Below, in pieces: positions 7,704 through 15,102 of a stretch of 31,278 nt of DNA. The position numbers and the translations under genes are program-made. The stretch is from a methanogenic archaeon (lineage in GTDB: Archaea; Thermoplasmatota; Thermoplasmata; Methanomassiliicoccales; Methanomethylophilaceae), in contig CADAGG010000001.1 of assembly GCA_902787415.1 (NCBI GenBank), positions 1-31,278 on the forward strand. Reading direction: 5' to 3'. The notes under the pieces were generated by a model. The model made no database searches. It saw nothing but the letters and a program-made list of their open reading frames with translations, and was not told where the DNA came from. Within the stretch, counting starts at the first letter, position 1; each line of letters opens with the position of its first letter.

Positions 7704-8713
7704 AGCAGGTCTCGGAAGCGGTCGTCCCCGCGGACCGCGCAGCCGAACTCATCCCCTATCTGAAGGAGCAGGGATGCGTCGACCTCTCTGCGAGAATCAC
7801 CTCCGCGGACGGCGTCAAACTGGTCCCCATACTTCCCGGAAAGGAGGATACTATCCGCAGTCTGGGTCTATCGCTCACCTCGGGTCCCGCATACTCCGAG
7901 GAGTCCCGTCCCCCGCTCGAGCGCATCAGGGAGAGGCTGGAGGGAACGCTCGGTGACAGGACATCCCTCCTCCCCGACAAGTGGGAGATCGCCGGCGATG
8001 TGGTCACGGTCAAGATGGACCCTTCCCTCTTCGAGTACGGGGAGCTCATCGGCAGGACCTATGCCGAGGTTTTGTCGGCCCGGTCGGTGCTGGCCGACGT
8101 TTCCGGCGTCTCCGGGGAGTTCCGCGAACCAGACATGACCCTCCTCTATGGTCCCGCGGGAGAGTCGGTGAAGCTGGAGAACGGCATCCGCTACTGCTTC
8201 GACGTGACCAAGGTCATGTTCGCCTCCGGCAACCTGGCCGAGAGGAAGCGCATGAAATGCCTGGACTGCACCGGGGAGACCGTGGTCGACATGTTCTGCG
8301 GGATCGGTTACTTCACCCTCCCGCTGGCCAAGTACTCCGGCGCCAGGAGGGTGTTCGCCTGCGAGAAGAACCCCAATTCATACAGGTTCCTCCTGAAGAA
8401 TCTGGCACTTAACGGAATAGACAATGTCATACCCCTCCTGGGTGACAACCGCGACATCCCCGGCAGGGCGTTCGCCGACCGTATCCTCATGGGATATGTG
8501 CAGACCACCTCGGTATTCGTGCCCAAGGCCCTCGAGATGGCCAAGCCGGGCTGCATCATCCACTATCACGACACCTTCCCTGTGGGGAAGGAGGAAAAGA
8601 TGGTGCGCGAGATCTTCGACAGGGACTGCGGAGATTACACAATCGAGAGGATAATAGAAGTGAAGTCCTTCGCACCCGGGGTCTCCCACTACGTGGCGGA
8701 CATCAGGGTATGA
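7700..8713 (+). CDS. taw2: tRNA(Phe) wyosine-pathway aminocarboxypropyltransferase, Taw2/Trm5 family
   Basis: A 337-residue class I SAM-dependent enzyme of the Trm5/Tyw2 family. The N-terminal ~110 residues fit the family's RNA-binding D1/D2 region. The SAM-binding loop is VVDMFCGIGYFTLP (from residue 195), followed by CEKNPNSYRFLLKN and GDNRD (about 248-252). Trm5 methyltransferases carry an Asn-Pro-Pro-like catalytic loop; here the equivalent segment is MGYVQTT (264-270), the signature of Tyw2/Taw2. Taw2 moves the aminocarboxypropyl group of SAM to 4-demethylwyosine at position 37 of tRNA(Phe). Taw2 is preferred over Trm5 on this loop alone. Its TGA abuts the stop codon of the convergent gene, so TGATCA (8711-8716) encodes both stops. 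Confidence 0.82.
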   Translation: MKQVSEAVVPADRAAELIPYLKEQGCVDLSARITSADGVKLVPILPGKEDTIRSLGLSLTSGPAYSEESRPPLERIRERLEGTLGDRTSLLPDKWEIAGDVVTVKMDPSLFEYGELIGRTYAEVLSARSVLADVSGVSGEFREPDMTLLYGPAGESVKLENGIRYCFDVTKVMFASGNLAERKRMKCLDCTGETVVDMFCGIGYFTLPLAKYSGARRVFACEKNPNSYRFLLKNLALNGIDNVIPLLGDNRDIPGRAFADRILMGYVQTTSVFVPKALEMAKPGCIIHYHDTFPVGKEEKMVREIFDRDCGDYTIERIIEVKSFAPGVSHYVADIRV

Positions 8714-10222
8714 TCAGACCGATTCCCCGGAGCTGCTCGCCATCAGAAGGGTGTTCATGTCGTCGCGGTAGGTCTTGCCGTCCGCATCGATGACCTTCTT
8801 CGCGAAGGGCTTGAGGAATTCCACGAAATCCCTGTCCTCCGCGTTCAGCGTGAAGTGCAGGTCCGCCTTCTCGTCGTAGAGGAACACGAACGCCGCCACC
8901 AGGGCCTTGGCCTTGGAGTCCTTCACGGTGGATTCGAGCGCTGTCTCGTGGAGCATGGGGAACCCGCCGACCTTGGCGGCCTTCGCCAGGCTGTCGGCCA
9001 GCTTGGTCATGTATCCCGGCTTGCTGAATACGGGGAGGCTGTTGACGACATCCCTGGAGATGAATGCGCGGTGGGCGCTCTCGAGCACGACGGAGGGGGC
9101 CGCCTTGGGCTGTTCCTGATAGGTGGCCGCGAAGTCATCGGAAGTGAAGGCGGCGATGATCTCGCGCCAGTTGTCGTCCCACAGGAGGGAGATGGCCTCG
9201 TTGGTCTTGCCGTTGCGGAGGACCACGGGCATGGGGTGGGCGGTCAGCAGCCTGGTGAGGCCGTCCTTCTCGTCCTGGGGGCCCTCGAGGTCCTTGATGA
9301 AAGTCTCCAGGTCGGAGCCGTAGTTCTTCTCGCCGATGAGCAGGGTGAGCTCCCGGCTCTGCGAGAGGAGGCCGAGCTTCTCCCTCTTGATCTTGTCCAC
9401 GAGGCTGCGATCGGTGAGCTTACCGATCATGTAGCTCTTGAGGTCGTCGCCCTCGATCGCAACAGTGCCAGACTCGGATTCCGAGTGGTATTTGTGCTCG
9501 ACCGTGACCTCGAAGTCGTCGAGGGGGTCGATGGCGCAGATCTTGGAGACCAGGTAGGCGAGGGTGGGCACGTCCTTGGCGCAGTCCTCGCAGATGTGGA
9601 TGGTGGCATCCAGAGATTTGATGCGGATGTTGAGGGAGACCGCGCCCTTGTGGCCGCAGTCGATCTCGTCGTCCTTGAACTTGTAGGGGGTGTCCCACCA
9701 GGCCTCGTACATGTAGTCCTCAGGCATGTTGGGCACATCGGAGCAGACCATGCCGTCCGAGAATGAGTACAGGTGGAGCTTGTACTTCCTGATGAAGGTG
9801 TTGTAGTAGAGCAGTCTGATCTTGGGATCGTCGTAGTGCTGGCATCCGATCAGGAGCGCCGGGTTCACGGAGCCCCTCACGGCGTAGGGGACCTTCTCCC
9901 CGCCCACGGTGGCGGTGGCCAGCAGCGGGATCTTCCCGGCCGCGTTGAGGGATATCGTACCGGCGTAGGCCTTGGCCATGTCCTCGAAGAATCCCTTGGA
10001 AGCGTATTTGAGGCAGACGGACTCGTCGTTCCTGTGCTCGGTGACCTTGTCGATGTCCTTGAAGACCTTGTCGAAGAAGCACTTCTTGCATCCGCCCGCG
10101 CACATGGGCCTCAGGAGACCGGGGTTCTCAGCGATGTCCTTGGAACGTCCCAGGATATCGTCCTCGAGTCTCTTGGATGCCTGTTTGACACCTCTCATCC
10201 GGAGATGCTTCTTGCCTGCCAT
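8714..10222 (-). CDS. conserved-looking Cys-rich protein of unknown function
   Basis: I do not recognise this 502-residue soluble protein. Its N-terminus is basic. It has a Cys cluster RPMCAGGCKKCFF with Cys41, Cys45 and Cys48 (C-x3-C-x2-C), then CQHYDD, and a second possible metal site made by CGHKG and HICEDC around residues 195-225. The last ~250 residues are rich in charged helices. No transmembrane segment or signal peptide is visible. The start is taken as the ATG at 10222 because a TATA box (10247-10254) lies about 28 bp upstream; the frame also allows a TTG at 10246. It is divergent from the AMP/RuBisCO operon across a 122-bp gap and converges on taw2 with no gap. A metal or Fe-S protein acting with nucleic acids is only a guess. 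Confidence 0.75.
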   Translation of the reverse strand: MAGKKHLRMRGVKQASKRLEDDILGRSKDIAENPGLLRPMCAGGCKKCFFDKVFKDIDKVTEHRNDESVCLKYASKGFFEDMAKAYAGTISLNAAGKIPLLATATVGGEKVPYAVRGSVNPALLIGCQHYDDPKIRLLYYNTFIRKYKLHLYSFSDGMVCSDVPNMPEDYMYEAWWDTPYKFKDDEIDCGHKGAVSLNIRIKSLDATIHICEDCAKDVPTLAYLVSKICAIDPLDDFEVTVEHKYHSESESGTVAIEGDDLKSYMIGKLTDRSLVDKIKREKLGLLSQSRELTLLIGEKNYGSDLETFIKDLEGPQDEKDGLTRLLTAHPMPVVLRNGKTNEAISLLWDDNWREIIAAFTSDDFAATYQEQPKAAPSVVLESAHRAFISRDVVNSLPVFSKPGYMTKLADSLAKAAKVGGFPMLHETALESTVKDSKAKALVAAFVFLYDEKADLHFTLNAEDRDFVEFLKPFAKKVIDADGKTYRDDMNTLLMASSSGESV

Positions 10223-10246
10223 GGACTCCGTATCCGCATCAGTCAA

Positions 10247-10254
10247 TTAAATAT
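10247..10254 (-). promoter_or_regulatory. TATA box for the Cys-rich protein gene
   Basis: On the minus strand this is ATATTTAA, centred about 28 bp before the ATG at 10222. It implies a leaderless transcript and argues against the TTG at 10246, which would lie inside the core promoter. Confidence 0.55.
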
Positions 10255-10311
10255 TCGGTTTATGGGGGTTAAGGCCCGATGGGCCCACTCAGCCAACTCT
10301 CCACAGAGCCA

Positions 10312-10321
10312 TTATTATATT
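10312..10321 (+). promoter_or_regulatory. TATA box of the AMP/RuBisCO operon
   Basis: TTATTATATT is centred about 28 bp upstream of the GTG at 10345, predicting a leaderless start there. The upstream in-frame ATG at 10279 would lie before the promoter and encodes residues unlike the family. Confidence 0.6.
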
Positions 10322-10344
10322 GTCGCGCGCAGATTACGTCCCTC

Positions 10345-11274
10345 GTGAACGACATCATCTTTTCGACGGCTTCGGACATCCGCGACATGAAGGTCCGCGG
10401 TGCGGGCAGGATAGCACGCGCCGGCGCACTGGCCCTGGCGGCCTATGCAGAGGCATACACCGTGAGGGATCTGGAACAGTTCAGGTCCGACATCAGGAAG
10501 GCCTCGGACACGCTGCTGGATTCCCGCCCCACCGCGGTATCGCTGTGGAACGGGGTGCACGCCACCGTGCGCGGCCTGAAGGATGCGGAATCCTTCGAGG
10601 CGGCCCGCGAGGCGGTCATCGCCGACGGCAGGAGATTCGCCGAGGAGTCCGAGAAGGCGGTCCAGAGGATCGCCAGGATCGGTTCGAAGAGGATAAAGTC
10701 GGGAGACACCCTGATGACCCACTGCAACAGCAGCGCCGCCATCGGCGTCATCGCGGAGGCGGTGAGGCAGGGCAAGGACATCAAGGTGTACGCCACCGAG
10801 TCGAGGCCCTGGAGACAGGGCATCCTCACGGTCAACGACCTCAGCAAAGCGGGCGTGGACGTCACCCTCATCATCGACAGCGCGGTCAGGACGGTCATGT
10901 CCCGTGTCGACCGCGTGTTCGTCGGGGCCGACACCATCACCTCGTCCGGTTCGCTGATCAACAAGATCGGCACCTCCCAGGTGGCCATGGCGGCCAGGGA
11001 GTGCAGGGCGGAGTTCAACGTCTGCAGCGAGACCTACAAGTTCTCCCCCAAGACCATGTTCGGCGACACCGTGACCATCGAGGAGCGCAACATCGACGAG
11101 GTCGTCAGGCCCGGGGAGATCCCGGAGGGAGTGAAGGTGTTCAACCCCGTGTTCGACACCACCCCCGCAAGATACATAGACAACATCATCACGGAGCTCG
11201 GGATCATGTCCCCCGGAGCGGTATACGGCGTGATGGTCAGACAGTTAGGAGATTCGATTTTCAATCTGGAGTGA
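10345..11274 (+). CDS. ribose-1,5-bisphosphate isomerase (e2b2-type)
   Basis: The 309-residue product matches the archaeal R15P isomerase branch of the eIF2B-like family. Visible motifs are RGAG (18-21), RPTAVSLWN (61-69), MTHCNS with the catalytic-type Cys127, TESRP (151-155) and VGADTI with Asp196; Cys and Asp at these places are the catalytic pair in the Thermococcus enzyme. It converts ribose 1,5-bisphosphate, made from AMP, to ribulose 1,5-bisphosphate for RuBisCO. The start is GTG 10345, placed about 28 bp after a TATA box, and the length then agrees with the family (about 320 residues). The RuBisCO gene starts 4 bp after the stop. The closest alternative, a translation initiation factor 2B-like protein, is made unlikely by the neighbours. 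Confidence 0.92.
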   Translation: MNDIIFSTASDIRDMKVRGAGRIARAGALALAAYAEAYTVRDLEQFRSDIRKASDTLLDSRPTAVSLWNGVHATVRGLKDAESFEAAREAVIADGRRFAEESEKAVQRIARIGSKRIKSGDTLMTHCNSSAAIGVIAEAVRQGKDIKVYATESRPWRQGILTVNDLSKAGVDVTLIIDSAVRTVMSRVDRVFVGADTITSSGSLINKIGTSQVAMAARECRAEFNVCSETYKFSPKTMFGDTVTIEERNIDEVVRPGEIPEGVKVFNPVFDTTPARYIDNIITELGIMSPGAVYGVMVRQLGDSIFNLE

Positions 11275-11278
11275 TAAG

Positions 11279-12520
11279 ATGGGCAGCTATTCCTATATGG
11301 CATTGGGCGAGGAGATAGACAGGGACGCCTACGTCGTGTGCAAATACCGTGTGACCACGGACCTCCCCATGGAGAAGGCGGCGGAGGCCATCGCCGCGGA
11401 GCAGTCTACCGGTACCTGGACGGGTATCTCGACCCTCAACGACGAGGTCTTCAGGAACTACGCCGCCAAGGTCACCGCCATCGACGGCGACATGGTGACC
11501 ATAGCCTTCCCCGAGGCGGATTTCAGCATCAAGGTGGGCGCGGTCCCCCAGATCCTCTCGGTCATCTCCGGCAACCTCTACGGCCTCAGCGCGCTTAAGG
11601 GCGTCAGGCTGGAGGACGTGGAGTTCCCCAAGGGCATTCTCAAACAGTACAAGGGACCCAAGTTCGGAGACGCCGGACTCAGGGAGATCCTGCATCGCCC
11701 CGAGAAACCCCTGGTGGGAACCATCGTGAAGCCCAAGATCGGGCTCTCCCCCAAGGACACCGCTAAGTACATCTACGAGGCCGGAAGCGGAGGGCTCACC
11801 AACGGCAAGGACGACGAGACCCTGGTGGACCAGGCGTTCTGCCCCATCGAGGACCGTACCAAGGCCGTCGCCGAGGCCCTCGACAGGCTGAGGGAGGAGG
11901 GCCACTACATGGTCCACGCCATCAACATCAGCACCAACGGACAGGACGTCAGGGAGCTGGCGGAGGATGCCCAGAAATGGGGCGCCTCGCAGCTCATGAT
12001 CGACGTCCTCACCTGCGGATACGGAGCCATCCAGGCAGTCGCCGAGGACCCCAAGATCAAGGTCCCGATCCACGTCCACAGGACCATGCACGCGGCCATG
12101 ACCAAGGACCCGACCAACGGAATCTCCATGAGGGTCATCGCCAAGCTCGTCCGCATGTGCGGAGGAGACGCCCTCCACATCGGAACCCTCGGAGTGGGCA
12201 AGATGGAGGGAGCCATCACCGAAGGGAAGCAGAACCAGCTCGCCTGCCAGTCGGACGACGTCCCCTACAAGAAGGTCATGCCCGTATGCTCGGGCGGAAT
12301 GTACCCCGGCATCGTCCCGGCGGTCATCAAGGCGGCCGGAACCAACAACCTGCAGATCCAGGCGGGAGGCGGCGTGGCCGGCCACCCGGAGGGTGTGAGA
12401 GCGGGTGCGATGGCCATGTGCCAGGCAGTCGATTCCGCATTCGAGGGAGTGGACATCGAGAAGTACGCCGAGACCCATCACGAGCTCAAGCTCGCACTCG
12501 ACAGGTGGGGTACCAAATGA
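11279..12520 (+). CDS. rbcL: ribulose-1,5-bisphosphate carboxylase/oxygenase, archaeal form III
   Basis: The 413-residue protein keeps almost all RuBisCO active-site residues: Glu41, Thr46-Trp47 (STGTWT), Asn99, Lys151 and Lys153 in TIVKPKIGL, carbamylation Lys177 with Asp179-Glu180, His267-Arg268 and His271 (HVHRTMH), His300, loop-6 Lys308 (GVGKMEG), Ser338 and the GGGVAGHP phosphate site (363-370). That rules out a form IV RuBisCO-like protein. The segment just before the carbamylated lysine reads GGLTNGKDDE where most enzymes have GG-(L/V)-D-x-x-KDDE, so the conserved Asp is Thr. It adds CO2 to ribulose 1,5-bisphosphate to give two 3-phosphoglycerate. It lies between its two pathway partners and overlaps the next gene by ATGA, so it serves AMP breakdown rather than a Calvin cycle. 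Confidence 0.95.
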   Translation: MGSYSYMALGEEIDRDAYVVCKYRVTTDLPMEKAAEAIAAEQSTGTWTGISTLNDEVFRNYAAKVTAIDGDMVTIAFPEADFSIKVGAVPQILSVISGNLYGLSALKGVRLEDVEFPKGILKQYKGPKFGDAGLREILHRPEKPLVGTIVKPKIGLSPKDTAKYIYEAGSGGLTNGKDDETLVDQAFCPIEDRTKAVAEALDRLREEGHYMVHAINISTNGQDVRELAEDAQKWGASQLMIDVLTCGYGAIQAVAEDPKIKVPIHVHRTMHAAMTKDPTNGISMRVIAKLVRMCGGDALHIGTLGVGKMEGAITEGKQNQLACQSDDVPYKKVMPVCSGGMYPGIVPAVIKAAGTNNLQIQAGGGVAGHPEGVRAGAMAMCQAVDSAFEGVDIEKYAETHHELKLALDRWGTK

Positions 12521-14031
12521 GATTCACCTGCAAGCGGATGGACGCCTTCTCCGCCTCACCCATATGCATCTTCGACCCTGCCGACTGCATCGAACTCGGC
12601 GTCAAGGACAACGAGCGTGTCCGCCTCGTGGCCGAGCGCGGGGAGATCACCGTCATCGCCCAGAGCTCGGAGCATTTCGTCGAGAGGGGCATCGTCCTCC
12701 TCCCCGACAAGGTAGTCAAGAGGCTGGGCGTCAAGGACGGCGACCCCGTCGACGCCTACTTCTCTCCCGCACCCGAGAGCGTCAGGGCCATCCGCAAGAA
12801 GATGGACAACGAGAAGCTGGAGGGTGCCGAGATCGACGCCATAGTCAAGGACATCTACGCCGGCCGTCTGTCCCACATCGAGATCTCATCCTGGCTCACG
12901 TCCCTGTACATCAACGGCATGGACCTCGACGAGATCGCGGAGTTCACCAAGGCCATGGTGAACACCGGCGACCGCGTCCCCTTCGACAAGGGACCCATCT
13001 TCGACTTCCACAGCATCGGAGGAGTGCCCGGCAACAAGATCACGCCCATCGTGGTGTCCATCGTGGCCGCGGCTGGACTCCTCATCCCCAAGACCTCGTC
13101 CCGTGCCATCAGCAGCGCCTGCGGTACCTCCGATTTCGTGGAGACCTTCTGCGACATCAACGTCTCCGCCGACCGTTTGAAGGAGATCGGGGAGAGCGTG
13201 GGAGGCGCCTTCGTCTGGGGAGGATCCATGAACCTGGCTCCCGTGGATGACATCGTCATCAGGATCGAGCACCCCCTGGGCATCAACCCCCGCCCCCAGA
13301 TGCTGGCCTCCATCCTCAGCAAGAAGCTCGCCATCAACGCCAACTATCTGCTGGTGGACATCCCCACTGGCGCCGGCACCAAGGTCCCCACCATCGACGT
13401 GGCCCGCAGCTACGCCCGCGACTTCATGGACCTGGGAGAGAAGATCGGCATGCACATCGAGTGCGCCATCACCTACGCCGACCAGCCCGTCGGAAGCGCC
13501 ATCGGCCCCAATCTCGAGGCCAGGGAGTGCATCCGCATCCTCGAGGGAGAGCAGCACCCCGCCAGCGTCATCGAGAAGGCCTGCGAGTGCGCGGGAATCC
13601 TCCTGGAGATGGGCGGATTCCAGAACGGGGTGGAGAAGGCCCATGAGATCCTCAAGTCCGGCAAGGCCCACAAGAAGTTCATGGAGATCGTCGTGGCGCA
13701 GGGCGGAAGGGCCGACCTGAAGTCCTCCGACCTCGAGCCCGGGAAGTACTCCGCGGACATCCTGTCCACCAAATCTGGATACGTGCACAGCATCAAGAAC
13801 AAGGATCTGGTGTCCATCGCCAAGGCCTGCGGAGCCCCCACCGACAAGGGTGCCGGAATGCTCCTCCTCAAGAAGAAGGGCCAGAGGGTCGAGGTGGGCG
13901 ACGTCCTGTTCACCCTCTACGCCGACAACGAGGCCAAGCTCCAGCGCGCCAAGGACATGGCCGAGAGGTACAGCCCCGTCGTGATCGAGGGGATGCTCAT
14001 CAAGCGCGTCGCCGCACCGCAGGTCCGCTGA
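12517..14031 (+). CDS. deoA: AMP phosphorylase
   Basis: The 504-residue product is the length of archaeal AMP phosphorylase. About 85 N-terminal residues form the extra domain absent from bacterial thymidine phosphorylase. The core shows DFHSIGGVPGNK (163-174), the phosphate-binding segment KTSSRAISSACGTSDF (192-207), and a C-terminal GYVHSI..K domain. AMP-type residues (KTSSRAI rather than KHGNR) set it apart from pyrimidine phosphorylases. It splits AMP (and CMP or UMP) with phosphate to base plus ribose 1,5-bisphosphate, the first step of the pathway completed by the two genes upstream. The start overlaps the RuBisCO stop (ATGA at 12517-12520). A strong terminator hairpin follows. The gene symbol is the one usually given to this archaeal family. 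Confidence 0.94.
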   Translation: MRFTCKRMDAFSASPICIFDPADCIELGVKDNERVRLVAERGEITVIAQSSEHFVERGIVLLPDKVVKRLGVKDGDPVDAYFSPAPESVRAIRKKMDNEKLEGAEIDAIVKDIYAGRLSHIEISSWLTSLYINGMDLDEIAEFTKAMVNTGDRVPFDKGPIFDFHSIGGVPGNKITPIVVSIVAAAGLLIPKTSSRAISSACGTSDFVETFCDINVSADRLKEIGESVGGAFVWGGSMNLAPVDDIVIRIEHPLGINPRPQMLASILSKKLAINANYLLVDIPTGAGTKVPTIDVARSYARDFMDLGEKIGMHIECAITYADQPVGSAIGPNLEARECIRILEGEQHPASVIEKACECAGILLEMGGFQNGVEKAHEILKSGKAHKKFMEIVVAQGGRADLKSSDLEPGKYSADILSTKSGYVHSIKNKDLVSIAKACGAPTDKGAGMLLLKKKGQRVEVGDVLFTLYADNEAKLQRAKDMAERYSPVVIEGMLIKRVAAPQVR

Positions 14032-14040
14032 ACCATCCAA

Positions 14041-14075
14041 GGGGGCGCACCCGCGCCCCCGCCTTACCCCTTTTT
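14041..14075 (+). terminator. terminator of the AMP/RuBisCO operon
   Basis: GGGGGCGC (14041-14048) and GCGCCCCC (14053-14060) make a perfect 8-bp stem with a four-base loop, 9 bp after the AMP phosphorylase stop. A run of five T follows at 14071-14075. Confidence 0.65.
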
Positions 14076-14090
14076 ACCCAACTTCAGATA

Positions 14091-14098
14091 TCTGGCAC
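14091..14098 (-). repeat. GTGCCAGA intergenic element, copy 3
   Basis: On the minus strand this reads ATGTGCCAGATAT around the core. It lies between the operon terminator and the folD promoter, in the same kind of setting as the copies at 909, 2876 and 19243. Downstream, GTCGCGCGAC (14150-14159) is a perfect 10-bp palindrome that could be an operator. Confidence 0.4.
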
Positions 14099-14188
14099 AT
14101 GCGGTTCCATCGCATTTTCCGACTCCGTCATACGTCGTACGCGCGGACCGTCGCGCGACTAAAGGCGCCCGTGCGGGTGCAAATAGAG

Positions 14189-14194
14189 TTATAT
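14189..14194 (+). promoter_or_regulatory. TATA box of the folD operon
   Basis: TTATAT is centred about 26 bp upstream of the ATG at 14218, implying a leaderless transcript and deciding between that ATG and the in-frame GTG at 14209. Confidence 0.5.
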
Positions 14195-14217
14195 GGCTGG
14201 TCAAGGTTGTGGCTATC

Positions 14218-15102
14218 ATGACTGCAGACCTGATACTCGGCAAAGAGGTATCCGAGGCGATCTACTCGAATCTGAGGGAACGTATCGACGTTCTGAAGGC
14301 AAAGGGTATCGAACCGTGTCTGGCAGTAATCATGGTGGGAGACGACCCCGCCTCGCTGGTCTACGTGAACATGAAGGACAAGAAGTGCAGGGAGCTGGGG
14401 GTAAAGTCCCTCCAGCAGCACGTCCCCGCAGACACCAGCCAGGAGGAGCTGATCTCGATGATCAGGAAGCTCAACGACGACGATTCCGTGCACGGCATCC
14501 TCGTCCAGCTGCCCCTCCCGGCCCACATCGACCAGTCGGAGGTCATCAAGGCCATTAATCCCGCCAAGGACGTCGATTGTTTCCATCCGTTCAACCTTGG
14601 GAACATGGTAATCGGAGAGGCCGATTTCCTCCCCGCGACCCCCGCAGGCATCCATCAGATGATTCTGCACTACGGAATCGCCACCAAAGGCAAGCATGTG
14701 GTGATCGTGGGCCGCAGCAACATCGTCGGCAAGCCCCTTGCCAACATCATGATGCAGAAGGGGGAGGGAGTGGACGCCACGGTGACCGTGGTGAACTCCC
14801 GCACCGAGAGGTTCGAGGACATCATCCGCATGGCGGACATCCTCATCGTCGCCATGGGCAGGCCCCGTTTCATAACGGCCGACATGGTCAAGGAGGGGGC
14901 GGTCGTCATCGACGTCGGTACCAACAGGATCGAGGACCCCGCCGCCAAGAACGGCTATAGAGTGGTGGGCGACGTCGATTTCGAACACGTTAAGGAGAAG
15001 GCCTCCGCAATCACCCCGGTTCCCGGCGGTGTGGGGCCCATGACCATCTGCATGCTCATGATGAACACCATCAAGGCTGCTGAGATGGGGGTGAGACAGT
15101 GA
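14218..15102 (+). CDS. folD: bifunctional methylenetetrahydrofolate dehydrogenase/cyclohydrolase FolD
   Basis: The 294-residue protein has the FolD order of motifs: catalytic Tyr49-x3-Lys53 in YVNMKDKKC, QLPLP (97-101), the KDVD(x)F motif (117-122), the NADP-site GRSNIVGKP (165-173) and PVPGGVGPMT near the end. FolD interconverts 5,10-methylene- and 10-formyl-tetrahydrofolate. Methanogens normally use tetrahydromethanopterin for this chemistry, so FolD points to separate folate-dependent one-carbon supply, for example for purine or thymidylate synthesis. Residue 121 is Cys where nearly all relatives have Gly (KDVDGF). The start is the ATG at 14218 by TATA distance. The stop overlaps the kptA start as GTGA at 15099-15102, so they are co-transcribed. 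Confidence 0.93.
   Translation: MTADLILGKEVSEAIYSNLRERIDVLKAKGIEPCLAVIMVGDDPASLVYVNMKDKKCRELGVKSLQQHVPADTSQEELISMIRKLNDDDSVHGILVQLPLPAHIDQSEVIKAINPAKDVDCFHPFNLGNMVIGEADFLPATPAGIHQMILHYGIATKGKHVVIVGRSNIVGKPLANIMMQKGEGVDATVTVVNSRTERFEDIIRMADILIVAMGRPRFITADMVKEGAVVIDVGTNRIEDPAAKNGYRVVGDVDFEHVKEKASAITPVPGGVGPMTICMLMMNTIKAAEMGVRQ

Noticed and set aside
7700..8713. Trm5 tRNA (guanine-N1) methyltransferase
   Set aside because: The catalytic loop has MGYV in place of the Asn-Pro-Pro-like sequence needed for methyl transfer, which favours Taw2. Some doubt remains.
9465..9473. Another GTGCCAGAC match
   Set aside because: It lies inside the minus-strand protein gene, encodes an ordinary stretch of that protein and has no intergenic context.
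10079..10102. C-x3-C-x2-C of the Cys-rich protein as a radical SAM motif
   Set aside because: The spacing fits, but the surrounding residues, the lack of a following GGE-like strand and the overall composition do not look like a radical SAM barrel.
10279..10344. Upstream ATG start for the ribose-1,5-bisphosphate isomerase
   Set aside because: It would place the start before the TATA box at 10312, and the added residues do not resemble the family N-terminus.
11279..12520. RuBisCO-like protein (form IV) instead of true RuBisCO
   Set aside because: The catalytic Lys, the carbamylated Lys, its Asp/Glu ligands and loop-6 Lys are all present, and the partners of the AMP pathway are adjacent.
12517..14031. 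Thymidine phosphorylase
   Set aside because: The extra N-terminal domain, the KTSSRAI segment, the length of 504 residues and the operon with RuBisCO indicate AMP phosphorylase.
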